Shown here piece after piece: positions 17,473-24,176 of a stretch of 26,409 nt of DNA. The notes beneath the pieces were generated by a model. It was given only the letters and a program-made list of their open reading frames with translations. It was not told the DNA's origin and did not search any database. Origin of the DNA: a virus; IMG/VR virus record IMGVR_UViG_3300009079_000105, positions 1 to 26,409 of that record; one strand, given 5' to 3'. The translations under genes and the position numbers were made by a program. Each line of letters starts with the position of its first letter. Within the stretch, counting starts at the first letter, position 1.

Positions 17473-17662
17473 CAGGTTCTTCTCCATCAGTTTCTGGGCC
17501 TGTCTCTTCACCCCCAATATCTTGTACGCAATCTAATATGTATGCGCATAATTCAAAGGCTTTACTTTCTTCATCTACTATATCAATTCCTTCAGACTCA
17601 AAGCTTACTTTAACATTTGAGTTATCTTCTGTATCTTTTACTCGTATAATATACGATGACAT
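17456..17662 (-). CDS. Hypothetical acidic protein, 68 aa
   Basis: A beta-prone N-terminal half (SSYIIRVKDTE, VKVSFESEGIDIV) and one helix are followed by a very acidic tail. The family is not recognised. Several ATGs lie close together; the one at 17662 has GGAGG with 8 nt spacing and is preferred over 17677 and 17668. It is the first gene after a terminator and a pair of repeated motifs (17665-17717), so it probably heads a transcription unit. Confidence 0.65.
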   Translation of the reverse strand: MSSYIIRVKDTEDNSNVKVSFESEGIDIVDEESKAFELCAYILDCVQDIGGEETGPETDGEEPDATVH

Positions 17663-17664
17663 TT

Positions 17665-17684
17665 GCATGTCCTCCATTGTCGGT
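17665..17684 (-). promoter_or_regulatory. Repeated motif ACCGACAA-n6-ACATGC, copy 1
   Basis: On the minus strand this reads ACCGACAA, six bases, ACATGC. It covers the ribosome site of the 68-aa gene. Two other intergenic copies lie at 17697-17717 and 25461-25479. It could be a binding site for a regulator or part of a promoter; variable spacers (5-7) argue against a rigid promoter. Confidence 0.45.
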
Positions 17685-17696
17685 TGCTTAAAAAAA

Positions 17697-17717
17697 GCAT
17701 GTAACTACATTGTCGGT
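17697..17717 (-). promoter_or_regulatory. Repeated motif ACCGACAA-n7-ACATGC, copy 2
   Basis: This copy is on the minus strand, directly after the terminator of the 143-aa gene and before copy 1. The two copies are separated by a T-rich stretch. Placement between a terminator and the next gene is what a promoter or operator would need. Confidence 0.5.
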
Positions 17718-17720
17718 GTA

Positions 17721-17749
17721 GCAATAAAATAAGGGGCATAAAAGCCCCT
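17721..17749 (-). terminator. Rho-independent terminator after the 143-aa gene
   Basis: The stem AGGGGC/GCCCCT (17732-17749) has a 6-nt loop, and on the minus strand it is followed by TATTTTATTGC. The stem overlaps the stop codon of the 143-aa gene. Confidence 0.75.
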
Positions 17750-18179
17750 ATTGAGATAGTCGTTGCATCTCTTCTGCTAACTCTTCATCTGTTAAATCAG
17801 TATAATCAAAGTTAGTATTAATATTTTCTGTACGTTGTAGCTTAGGTTGTTCGTACTCTGCTACAATTGAAGCAAGCCTTGCGGCTTCTACCATATCATC
17901 ACTCGAGATAGCCTTAAGCATTGCGAGTTTCATTACAGTAAGTCCTTTGGGTATTGAATCCATAAGACTGTCTGAAAGATTGTTGACAAGTTTAAGTACA
18001 TCACCCATCTGTTCTTTCATTGCTTCGTTCTTTAGCCTAGCTTCAGTTGCTTTCTCTGCCATCATTTGCATGTGTTCTTTATCATGCCTTGGTTTAAGAT
18101 TAGCTAGTGAGTTAGGGTGTATCTTTTTCTTACCATCTTTAACATCTTCTTGCGTATAAGTTTTTTGGGTGTCTTCCAC
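17748..18179 (-). CDS. Hypothetical protein, 143 aa, helical, possible DNA-packaging related
   Basis: This is a mostly helical, Met/Glu-rich protein with a basic N-terminus (KDGKKKIHPNSLANLKP) and a C-terminal FDYTDLTDEELAEEMQRL. The HPNSL.NL start and the LTDEELAEE end resemble sequences seen in phage small-terminase-like or DNA-associated proteins, but this is only a resemblance. It starts with GTG, which has a strong GGAGG 5 nt upstream. It is flanked by terminators on both sides, with a palindrome-rich leader (18191-18234), so it seems to be its own transcription unit. Confidence 0.75.
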   Translation of the reverse strand: MEDTQKTYTQEDVKDGKKKIHPNSLANLKPRHDKEHMQMMAEKATEARLKNEAMKEQMGDVLKLVNNLSDSLMDSIPKGLTVMKLAMLKAISSDDMVEAARLASIVAEYEQPKLQRTENINTNFDYTDLTDEELAEEMQRLSQ

Positions 18180-18190
18180 TTTTACCTCCG

Positions 18191-18234
18191 TTCTAGGTAG
18201 TTCCCTATAAGGTACCTAATTGCCTAGAAGGAAC
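18191..18234. promoter_or_regulatory. Nested inverted repeats with T7-like initiation sequence
   Basis: TTCTAGG (18191-18197) pairs with CCTAGAA (18223-18229), TAGGTA (18194-18199) with TACCTA (18213-18218), and GTTCC (18200-18204) with GGAAC (18230-18234). On the minus strand the centre reads ACCTTATAGGGAAC, similar to the CACTATAGGGAGA start region of T7 promoters. It lies just upstream of the GTG-started 143-aa gene. It is a candidate promoter/operator, inferred from position and similarity only. Confidence 0.4.
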
Positions 18235-18264
18235 AGAGAAGCCCCTGGTTTCACGTTAGACGTT

Positions 18265-18304
18265 AAAAAAAGAAACCCTACCTAGCCTACAAGAAGCCAG
18301 GTAG
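18265..18304 (-). terminator. Rho-independent terminator after the ssDNA-binding protein unit
   Basis: On the minus strand, CTACCTGGC pairs with GCTAGGTAG (one mismatch, 9-nt loop; 18278-18304), followed by GG and TTTCTTTTTTT. It follows the 22-codon ORF and the ssDNA-binding protein gene. Confidence 0.75.
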
Positions 18305-18332
18305 AGTCCCTTAGAATGTAATCTATTGCGTT

Positions 18333-18401
18333 TTACTCACACTTATCACGCATATCTAGTGCAAGCAACGAAATAAACAACACGGAAATAAGAATAAACA
18401 T
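18333..18401 (-). CDS. Candidate 22-aa hydrophobic microprotein
   Basis: The ORF MFILISVLFISLLALDMRDKCE starts at an ATG with AAGGA 6-7 nt upstream. It is almost entirely one membrane helix with a short charged tail. It lies alone between the ssDNA-binding protein gene and a terminator, so there is room and a transcript for it. At this length chance cannot be excluded, but the ribosome site and pure membrane-helix composition support it. Confidence 0.4.
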   Translation of the reverse strand: MFILISVLFISLLALDMRDKCE

Positions 18402-18436
18402 TTTAATCCTTAGCTATTCTTATCCCTTTGGGTAAT

Positions 18437-18463
18437 TAGTTTACATATTAAGGAAGTAAACTA
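18437..18463. repeat. Inverted repeat TAGTTTAC-n11-GTAAACTA
   Basis: A perfect 8-bp inverted repeat lies in the leader between the ssDNA-binding protein stop and the 22-codon ORF. There is no T tract in the leftward direction. It could be an RNA hairpin or an operator. Confidence 0.5.
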
Positions 18464-18470
18464 GTTCCTT

Positions 18471-18938
18471 TTAAAATTCTGAGTCGTCAGCCTCAGCACC
18501 TTCAACATCGAAGTCCACCGAACCTGTATATTCAATTAGGTTTGTGATCTGAATTGCTGTAAGGATCGTAGAGATACCTTGTCTACCTGCAACATCATAC
18601 TCTCTTCGATATACTTTGACGTTACCTACTGAGCCATTACCAATCTTAATGGTAGGTGCAATAGGTTGTTTCTTTCCATCAACAAGGACTACAGGGTCAT
18701 TAGCAGAGCCATCTTTACGTACGGCTTTACGTTTCAAGTTGATTGCGACTCTACTTGGATCATCTTTGACAGGTTTAACTGTGCCATATTGAGATAGTTC
18801 CTCAGATCTTTCAGAAGGTACAACTAGCTGACACTCCCACTGGAGAGTACCAAAAGGTTCTGTTGGATTTTCAGGATCTACTTTGACATAGTTAAGTGTT
18901 ACGTCACGGATGATAGAGGTTCCAAGAATTGCTGTCAT
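18471..18938 (-). CDS. T7 gp2.5-like single-stranded DNA-binding protein
   Basis: The 155-residue protein has an OB-fold-like layout. A beta-rich N-terminus ends in the charged NLKRKAVRKDG segment. The block VVLVDGKKQPIAPTIKIGNGSVGNVKVYRREYD...LTAIQITNLIEY follows; its IGNGS.GNVKV...LxAIQI..LIEY pattern is characteristic of phage gp2.5-type SSBs. An acidic tail EADDSEF ends in Phe, as in T7 gp2.5, where the tail contacts polymerase and helicase. AAGGT lies ~8 nt before the ATG. The gene has its own 60-nt leader and a downstream terminator, fitting a protein needed in large amounts. Confidence 0.85.
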   Translation of the reverse strand: MTAILGTSIIRDVTLNYVKVDPENPTEPFGTLQWECQLVVPSERSEELSQYGTVKPVKDDPSRVAINLKRKAVRKDGSANDPVVLVDGKKQPIAPTIKIGNGSVGNVKVYRREYDVAGRQGISTILTAIQITNLIEYTGSVDFDVEGAEADDSEF

Positions 18939-18979
18939 ATTTATTACCTTATATTATAATTTAAGTTTGGGATTTTTAT

Positions 18980-19000
18980 CTTGATGCTTTATGCTTCAAG
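18980..19000. repeat. Imperfect hairpin in the leader of the ssDNA-binding protein gene
   Basis: CTTGATGC and GCTTCAAG pair at seven of eight positions around a 5-nt loop, just past the stop of the GGCT-like gene. No T tail follows on the minus strand; the downstream A/T-rich leader includes TTATAATAT, which could be a -10-like element. Confidence 0.4.
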
Positions 19001-19384
19001 TCAAATTAGTTCCTTTAAAGTTGCACTATGTGCTTTCCAATTTCCAGAGGACACTATTGGGCTACGCTTGTAGCGTTCACCTTGTAAGGTGTATATCAAT
19101 GCGTCTCCGAATTTAGTTGATACTTCTTCCTTGTCATAAAAGTTATTCACACTATCTTTAGAGTGGTAACCTTCTAACATATCAAGTCTTTCAAGTGTAT
19201 CAGAGTCTACTTTGTATACTTCTACAAAGATAGACCCCTCACCTTTACGGATACCAGGGAAACTACCAAGTGAAAACATTTCATAGTTTGGTATCCACTC
19301 TCTTCCGATAAGCTTAGAGTTACCTAATACTCTATGATTACCTAAGCCTTCACGGAGTGAACCGTACACTGCTACTTTAGTCAC
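19001..19384 (-). CDS. Gamma-glutamylcyclotransferase-like (GGCT/AIG2 fold) protein
   Basis: The 127-residue protein has the fold's signature VAVYGSLREGLGNH at the N-terminus. A central LDMLEGYHSKD segment has a Glu in the position expected for the catalytic acid, and the WKAHS end is typical. Enzymes of this fold cyclise gamma-glutamyl groups and so release the amine partner (GGCT, GGACT, BtrG). Here it lies last in the amidoligase cassette, so it may cut a gamma-glutamyl or similar amide made by the upstream ligases, or protect against misligation (inference). I prefer the GTG at 19384, 8 nt after GAGGA and 4 nt after the preceding stop, over an ATG at 19423 that lies inside the upstream ORF without a ribosome site. 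Confidence 0.85.
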   Translation of the reverse strand: MTKVAVYGSLREGLGNHRVLGNSKLIGREWIPNYEMFSLGSFPGIRKGEGSIFVEVYKVDSDTLERLDMLEGYHSKDSVNNFYDKEEVSTKFGDALIYTLQGERYKRSPIVSSGNWKAHSATLKELI

Positions 19385-19388
19385 GATA

Positions 19389-19544
19389 TTAATCCTCTTT
19401 GGTTTCGTGTTTACTATACTCATCTATAAGAAACTCTTTATACTCTGAGCAATAGTCTTTGTATTGAAGAATAGGATCACCATAAGCAATCCTTTCATCA
19501 ACGTTTTCTTTAAACATTTCTTTTTTAAACTCTTCAAAAGTCAT
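19389..19544 (-). CDS. Hypothetical protein, 51 aa, within the amidoligase cassette
   Basis: This is a small acidic ORF (MTFEEFKKEMFKENVDERIA...) rich in Glu, Lys and Tyr, predicted helical. It begins 2 nt after the ATP-grasp stop, with GAAGAG upstream, and ends 4 nt before the preferred GGCT start. The tight fit between two genes supports it as real. A short highly charged protein in such a cassette could be a peptide substrate or carrier, but there is no direct evidence. The family is not recognised. Confidence 0.6.
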   Translation of the reverse strand: MTFEEFKKEMFKENVDERIAYGDPILQYKDYCSEYKEFLIDEYSKHETKED

Positions 19545-19546
19545 AG

Positions 19547-20695
19547 CTACTCTTCTATATAATCAAGTAATATCAAAGGTATGTGGAAATCAACAAGACA
19601 AGAATCATCTGTCTCATCAGTAAATGCTATCTGAGCTATACCTCTTCTATGGTTTACTGAATGTATATAAAAGTAACCACCATAACCTTGGTGCTCAGCA
19701 TTCATCCAATGACTAATACCTACATCATTACCACCAATAGAGCAGAAGTTTATAAATATTTCCTCAAGAGCACGGGTGATATCAACAGTGTCTCCCTCAT
19801 GGATATCCATTTCATAGTAAGCATATTGAGTAAACTTATTTTCTAAGATCTCTCTGGGTGATGATAGTCTAATAGGCGTATCCCACTTAGGTATGCTTTC
19901 ATTTTTGAGTAGCTTTTCAAAGCCATTCTTATACCTTGTAATAGTAGTGTCACCTTTTAAACCACATGCAGTATTAATTTCAAGAACAGTAGCTAACTTC
20001 TTATGCTCATTCCAAATAACATCTACTGCACCGAAGTCTAATCCAAGAAGATTAACTGCGTTAATAGCTTGACTTATTACAGATGAATCAGGTTCAACAT
20101 CTGATATTAGATAAATGAATCCATTAGCAGTGTTGCGTATCTGATAGGTTGAAGGGCTCTGAGAAGTCCTTATGCCTTTACGTTGAACTAAAATAGGAAC
20201 TCCACCCATAACATGTATACGAAACTCATCTCTCTTCTTCATATACTTGGTATACAGTGGGGCATTATAGATAACATCATTAGCATTATCATTAAGATTG
20301 TAACGGATAAGATCAATGCCTTCACCAGAGTGACCTTGAAGTGTATTACGGATCACAACATCATGACCCTCTGTGTACCAATCTTTAGCAACCTCAGGGT
20401 CAGTAGTCCAATCAGGAATGTTAATAGGTACAAAAGCATCTTTGTTTTCTTCTTCTATCTTACTGAAGAAGTCAAGTTTATTAGAAGCTAGCCGTACACT
20501 ATCCTGTTTGTTTATTACTTTTGCGGAGGGCAAGTGAGATAAATCTTTTGTTGAGTTGCCCCAGTTAATAATAGTTAGACCTTCTTTATCTCTGATAGAA
20601 GAGTTTTCTAACTTCATTCTTTTGCAGTTAAGAGATACAGATAAACTCTTTGCAGATTCACTGGCTTTCTTATACGGTAATACAAGGACTGTCAT
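19547..20695 (-). CDS. ATP-grasp ligase (RimK-like), 382 aa
   Basis: Residue numbers count from the ATG at 20698. The ATP-grasp core has VVIRNTLQGHSGEGI (114-128, nucleotide-binding loop), KYMKKRDEFRIHV (about 151-163), DFGAVDVIW with D216, and VLEINTACGL with E230 and N232 as Mg ligands. Such enzymes activate a carboxylate as acyl phosphate and join it to an amine. After the core, residues ~270-383 form an extra C-terminal domain that I do not recognise. Two ATGs are adjacent; the one at 20695 has GGAGG at the better distance (6 nt). It overlaps the glutamine amidotransferase gene by ~26 nt, so the two are co-produced. Confidence 0.9.
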   Translation of the reverse strand: MTVLVLPYKKASESAKSLSVSLNCKRMKLENSSIRDKEGLTIINWGNSTKDLSHLPSAKVINKQDSVRLASNKLDFFSKIEEENKDAFVPINIPDWTTDPEVAKDWYTEGHDVVIRNTLQGHSGEGIDLIRYNLNDNANDVIYNAPLYTKYMKKRDEFRIHVMGGVPILVQRKGIRTSQSPSTYQIRNTANGFIYLISDVEPDSSVISQAINAVNLLGLDFGAVDVIWNEHKKLATVLEINTACGLKGDTTITRYKNGFEKLLKNESIPKWDTPIRLSSPREILENKFTQYAYYEMDIHEGDTVDITRALEEIFINFCSIGGNDVGISHWMNAEHQGYGGYFYIHSVNHRRGIAQIAFTDETDDSCLVDFHIPLILLDYIEE

Positions 20696-21845
20696 CATAC
20701 TCCTCCACAGATAAGGTTACTTGTTTAGATACTAAAAGCTTTTCAACATCTTCTTTCTTATCTTTGTTATTAATATCATCTTCAATAACTTCAGTAATAA
20801 AAGGTGTATCACAAATAACAATATCTTCTTTGTTATCTTTACCACCCTTGATCATACTCTTTACATAAGCAGAATAGTATCCAGCTATGGCTGGGTTTGG
20901 TGCATTGAAACATTTAACTTCAAGGTGTAACCCATCAGTACTAATACCAAGCAAGGGCTTTTTATTCTTACCCTTTAGGTGCTTAGCCTTAACACCTTCA
21001 GAGTAGAACTCAATCTCATCACCAATCTTTAGGTCATACTTAGTCAGATTGTTAAGTGGGTGAGAAGGCTTACTCTTTACCGCCTTAGACCATGCACCAC
21101 TACTGCCATAGTAACCTTGGTAACCTAACTGAGGTTTGATATACTTAGGTTGAATCTTAACTGGACGTTGAGTAGGCTTAAGACCTTTAGTATCTTTTAG
21201 ATTGAAGGATAGTAGAACACCAACAGGTAACTCTTCAAGAGAATACGTTATATCATTACGACATAGTATAGCTTCAAGCATATATCTTTCTGAAGCATAG
21301 TAATATGTATCACGTTTAGCATTCTTTGCTATCCACAGTGGACGTTCTTCATTACGTACTAAGTAGAACTCCATGGTGTGATCATTGTACCAAGACAAAG
21401 CAAAGGCACCTTTAAGGACACTGATAACCTCTTCAGGATCTTTAGTAAGTCCCATAGCATACGCAATGTTCTCACTATCCACAGTGAAATCTTTGTGGTC
21501 AGGGAGGGTTGTCTGGTCACCTAGTGTACCGTTGTGTGCCAGCGTTACATTACCGTATGTAAATGGGTGAGCATTGATGTCGTTAACTGCACCCTGGGTA
21601 GCATATCTATTGTGACCAAGCAAGAAGTCACCTGAAGTATTATTTGCTATATTAGCCCCATGTTTTAACTGAAGAAAGTCAGGGGCACTAAGGGCTTTTT
21701 TGTAGGTAGTAACTACATTATCTATATCATTAGTAGCTACACCTGTACTATGAGCACCACGTAGAGTGTCTACAAACAACAGTTGATTAAACACTTTTGT
21801 ATCTTGGAAGTTGATATCACCTATTACTCCAACTAATCCGCACAT
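20670..21845 (-). CDS. Class II glutamine amidotransferase with unrecognised C-terminal domain
   Basis: This 391-residue protein starts MCGLVG, which places the nucleophile Cys2 at the mature N-terminus. The glutaminase fold is complete: R29-GAHSTG, GHNRYATQG (R80), NAHPF, AHNGTL (N105/G106) and D123-SEN, the same set as in GlmS/PurF-type domains. It should release ammonia (or a glutamyl enzyme) from glutamine. Instead of the sugar-isomerase or phosphoribosyltransferase partner domain, residues ~230-391 are a novel segment. It has an aromatic/Gly-rich linker (YQGYYGSSGAW), then a beta-rich part and an acidic tail, so its synthetase partner is probably one of the neighbouring ligases. AAGGA lies 6 nt before the ATG; both ends overlap adjacent genes. 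Confidence 0.93.
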   Translation of the reverse strand: MCGLVGVIGDINFQDTKVFNQLLFVDTLRGAHSTGVATNDIDNVVTTYKKALSAPDFLQLKHGANIANNTSGDFLLGHNRYATQGAVNDINAHPFTYGNVTLAHNGTLGDQTTLPDHKDFTVDSENIAYAMGLTKDPEEVISVLKGAFALSWYNDHTMEFYLVRNEERPLWIAKNAKRDTYYYASERYMLEAILCRNDITYSLEELPVGVLLSFNLKDTKGLKPTQRPVKIQPKYIKPQLGYQGYYGSSGAWSKAVKSKPSHPLNNLTKYDLKIGDEIEFYSEGVKAKHLKGKNKKPLLGISTDGLHLEVKCFNAPNPAIAGYYSAYVKSMIKGGKDNKEDIVICDTPFITEVIEDDINNKDKKEDVEKLLVSKQVTLSVEEYDDSPCITV

Positions 21846-22738
21846 AATTTATCCTTTATCTTTGACAATTGTCTTTCGCCTTGGTTATGACTTACTATTA
21901 AGTCGTGAACTTCTCTTAAACGAGAATTAAAAAGTAACTCTTCTGCTACCCATACACCTTGAAAGATCTTCATGCTTGAGTCATTAGCATGGATCTTATT
22001 TTCTCTTACAAGATCACCGAACACATACTTTAGCATAGCTTTAGAACCTTCAGTGCTAAGTAGTGTTGGTATATCTGAGATGTATTTATTAGGATCTAAT
22101 ACAAACTGTTTCAAACAAAGTAAATGATTGATCCAATTGATTAGCCTATCTTTATCACAGGTACCTTCATGACCTCTGAACTCAATAGCCCCACGTTCCA
22201 CAAGGGATTGCAGGTTTATTGCAGAGTATTTCTCCCAAGATGAATGCCTTAAACGATCAGGTCCATCCTTAAAGATATCAAGTAGCCTACTGATTTGGTT
22301 TTGACCACGGTATAAAGACAGAGAGTATATACTTTCTTCTCTCTCTTGACCACATATACTAAACAGGTAAGGCTCTACCATAGCATACAGTGTAACGAGG
22401 TCACATACTTTAGACCATAGCATATCTCTCGCATCTACATGGACATGTACTGAAGTTCTAAAACCAAAAGTACCTTGGCCTTCCAGTGCTTCTTCAAGCT
22501 TTGATAGCCTTGAGACTGCAGCAGAACCACCAAGAGGCCCACGGAATACATACTCTACTCCATTGTTACGTAAAGATCCATCGGGTATACAACGCCACCC
22601 AGGGACTTTAGGGGCATCAGGTAAGTTTTCTATCTCAACCTCAACACCTACCCTTGTTCCTGAGATAAGCTCCCCTAACCTAGTTGTATCTGGGTCAGGT
22701 TCTTTATGGTTGTAATAAGATTGAATTGTGTAGTCCAT
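21833..22738 (-). CDS. Amidoligase (glutamine-synthetase fold, Amidoligase_2 type)
   Basis: Numbered from ATG 22738, the GS-like catalytic pattern is clear. GVEVEIE (E33, E35) is followed by DGSLRNNGVEYVF (D53, E62), SVHVHVD (H98, H100), KYSAINLQSL, and IEFRGHEGT (E176, R178). The family is predicted to make amide bonds between a carboxylate and an amine with ATP. I choose the ATG with GGAGG 10 nt upstream over a TTG at 22747. It overlaps the genes on both sides. A second, different amidoligase lies two genes upstream. Its substrate is unknown. Confidence 0.88.
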   Translation of the reverse strand: MDYTIQSYYNHKEPDPDTTRLGELISGTRVGVEVEIENLPDAPKVPGWRCIPDGSLRNNGVEYVFRGPLGGSAAVSRLSKLEEALEGQGTFGFRTSVHVHVDARDMLWSKVCDLVTLYAMVEPYLFSICGQEREESIYSLSLYRGQNQISRLLDIFKDGPDRLRHSSWEKYSAINLQSLVERGAIEFRGHEGTCDKDRLINWINHLLCLKQFVLDPNKYISDIPTLLSTEGSKAMLKYVFGDLVRENKIHANDSSMKIFQGVWVAEELLFNSRLREVHDLIVSHNQGERQLSKIKDKLCAD

Positions 22739-23387
22739 TTGGGACAATCCTCCGAAGCATTGGAATTAAATGGTTTACTTGATCAGGTATCAATACTTTA
22801 TTATCCTCAATGATACCCACGATATTGTTACGATACATAAGAACAGGTTTGTCTAAGTAGTAACAGGATGATATAGCAAAGTGTGGAGAGATACAACGTG
22901 CTATCTTTTCACCCTCAACTACTAGCTCAATTGCATCCTTAAGATTTGTGTAGGTTGGATTGTACAACTCTCCGATAGCTGAATCAGAGAATGATCCATC
23001 GACTGTAATCCCGTCATCTTGAAGAGCTATAAGTAACCTACGATCTGTTGGTGCAACATGTATACAAGATTGCCTTAGACCTTTCTTCCATTGTCTTTTG
23101 GCAGCCCTTTCAACATACAGAGAGTGAGCCTTGTGGTTGATGTAGCCTAGCTCAGGCCAATCGAACTTGATGGCGTTACTAGGGTCTTTAGGGTCAAGCC
23201 TTACAGTATCACCGTTGAGCTTTCTTAGTATAAGTAAGAAAGAATCATCAGTATAGTTTACATCTAAGACACGAGCAGGGTACCACCCATCATCATCTCT
23301 GGTTTTGAATTGGAGATAGGTATCAGCATAGGTAACACTGAAGTCACGAGCTGAGATATCCGATAGGATTTCTTCACCGTTAATCAT
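22704..23387 (-). CDS. Unrecognised 227-aa protein of the amidoligase cassette
   Basis: An N-terminal beta-rich part (about 20-70: GWYPARVLDVNY...LLILRKLNGDTVRLDP) looks like a small barrel. A basic segment LYVERAAKRQWKKGLRQS (about 90-107) and a mixed C-terminal half follow. I know no family name. The RQWKKGL segment is reminiscent of other phage proteins encoded next to amidoligases. The ATG overlaps the upstream ligase stop (ATGA) and has GGAGG 4 nt upstream. Its 3' end overlaps the next ligase, so it is made in step with both and may form a complex with them (inference). Confidence 0.75.
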   Translation of the reverse strand: MINGEEILSDISARDFSVTYADTYLQFKTRDDDGWYPARVLDVNYTDDSFLLILRKLNGDTVRLDPKDPSNAIKFDWPELGYINHKAHSLYVERAAKRQWKKGLRQSCIHVAPTDRRLLIALQDDGITVDGSFSDSAIGELYNPTYTNLKDAIELVVEGEKIARCISPHFAISSCYYLDKPVLMYRNNIVGIIEDNKVLIPDQVNHLIPMLRRIVPNGLHNSILLQP

Positions 23388-24175
23388 ATAACCTCCAAGT
23401 TTAAGTCATTGATAATGTTAGTTGCCTCCCTTGACTTACTGTTGTTGATTACTTTACGGATAGTATTACCGTCTGCAATCTCCATAAACTCTGGTAGTAA
23501 GTTAAGGTTCTGAGTGGCCCATAGGGTACGATCATATACCCAAGACATAAGCTCCTGTGATCCGAGCCAGAAGTTACTTACAGTTCTGTACTCAACACCG
23601 TAATCCTTGTGACGCATGGAACCTGCCTTGCCATAGAGCTTTCGCCTTTGACTGTCGGTATCAATCAAAATAGAAGGCAACCCAATAACATAGTCTAACA
23701 TCTTAACCAAAGAGAGGTTAGTAAAGGTTTGTGGGTCGTCATAACCAACATGAATGTGACCACCAGCAGTCCTTAGGGTATGCCCTTCAGCCTTAGGCTT
23801 AGGCAACCTACGGTCCGTCCAAGCATTCCATTCAGAACTACAACCAAACTCCATAGCATCCGGACCAAAGCTTTGTAGCTGCTCTGTGGTGTACGTATGA
23901 CTAGGGATAATAATAGGTTGCAGTTGGTTACTTTCAAGGATACTCTTGAGATCAGCCATGACGGAATCCATATTGTTTATGAACTCCATCTTGGATCTTG
24001 CAGGATTGATGTTGAACTCTGCAAGTACATTGTCCTCTTGAACACCACCGTCAGTTACTGGTCGAGGGAATAGCTTACTGCCACCCACATGACCAATGGC
24101 TGATGTGATAGAACCATCGGATGTCGCAACGAATACTTCAGGGTCTGCACCCACAGTTACATTAGAAAGTCTCAT
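23384..24175 (-). CDS. Phage amidoligase, phiEco32-like COOH-NH2 ligase type
   Basis: The 263-residue protein has the GS-like pattern of the phage COOH-NH2 ligase family first noted in phiEco32-like phages. It has GADPEVF (E13), DNVLAEFNINPA (E53), MEFGCSSEWNAW, TAGGHIHVGY (H140, H142), RRKLYGKAGSMR, and VEYRTVSNFWL (E195, R197). It should form an amide or peptide bond using ATP. It is only distantly like the second amidoligase downstream, so the two probably perform successive or different couplings. GGAGG lies 6 nt before the ATG, which begins 1 nt after the upstream gene stop. Confidence 0.9.
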   Translation of the reverse strand: MRLSNVTVGADPEVFVATSDGSITSAIGHVGGSKLFPRPVTDGGVQEDNVLAEFNINPARSKMEFINNMDSVMADLKSILESNQLQPIIIPSHTYTTEQLQSFGPDAMEFGCSSEWNAWTDRRLPKPKAEGHTLRTAGGHIHVGYDDPQTFTNLSLVKMLDYVIGLPSILIDTDSQRRKLYGKAGSMRHKDYGVEYRTVSNFWLGSQELMSWVYDRTLWATQNLNLLPEFMEIADGNTIRKVINNSKSREATNIINDLNLEVI

Positions 24176-24176
24176 G

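Noticed and set aside
19385-19423. ATG 19423 as start of the GGCT-like gene
   Set aside because: It lies inside the 51-aa ORF with no ribosome site, whereas GTG 19384 follows GAGGA at 8 nt and begins just before the YGSLR motif.
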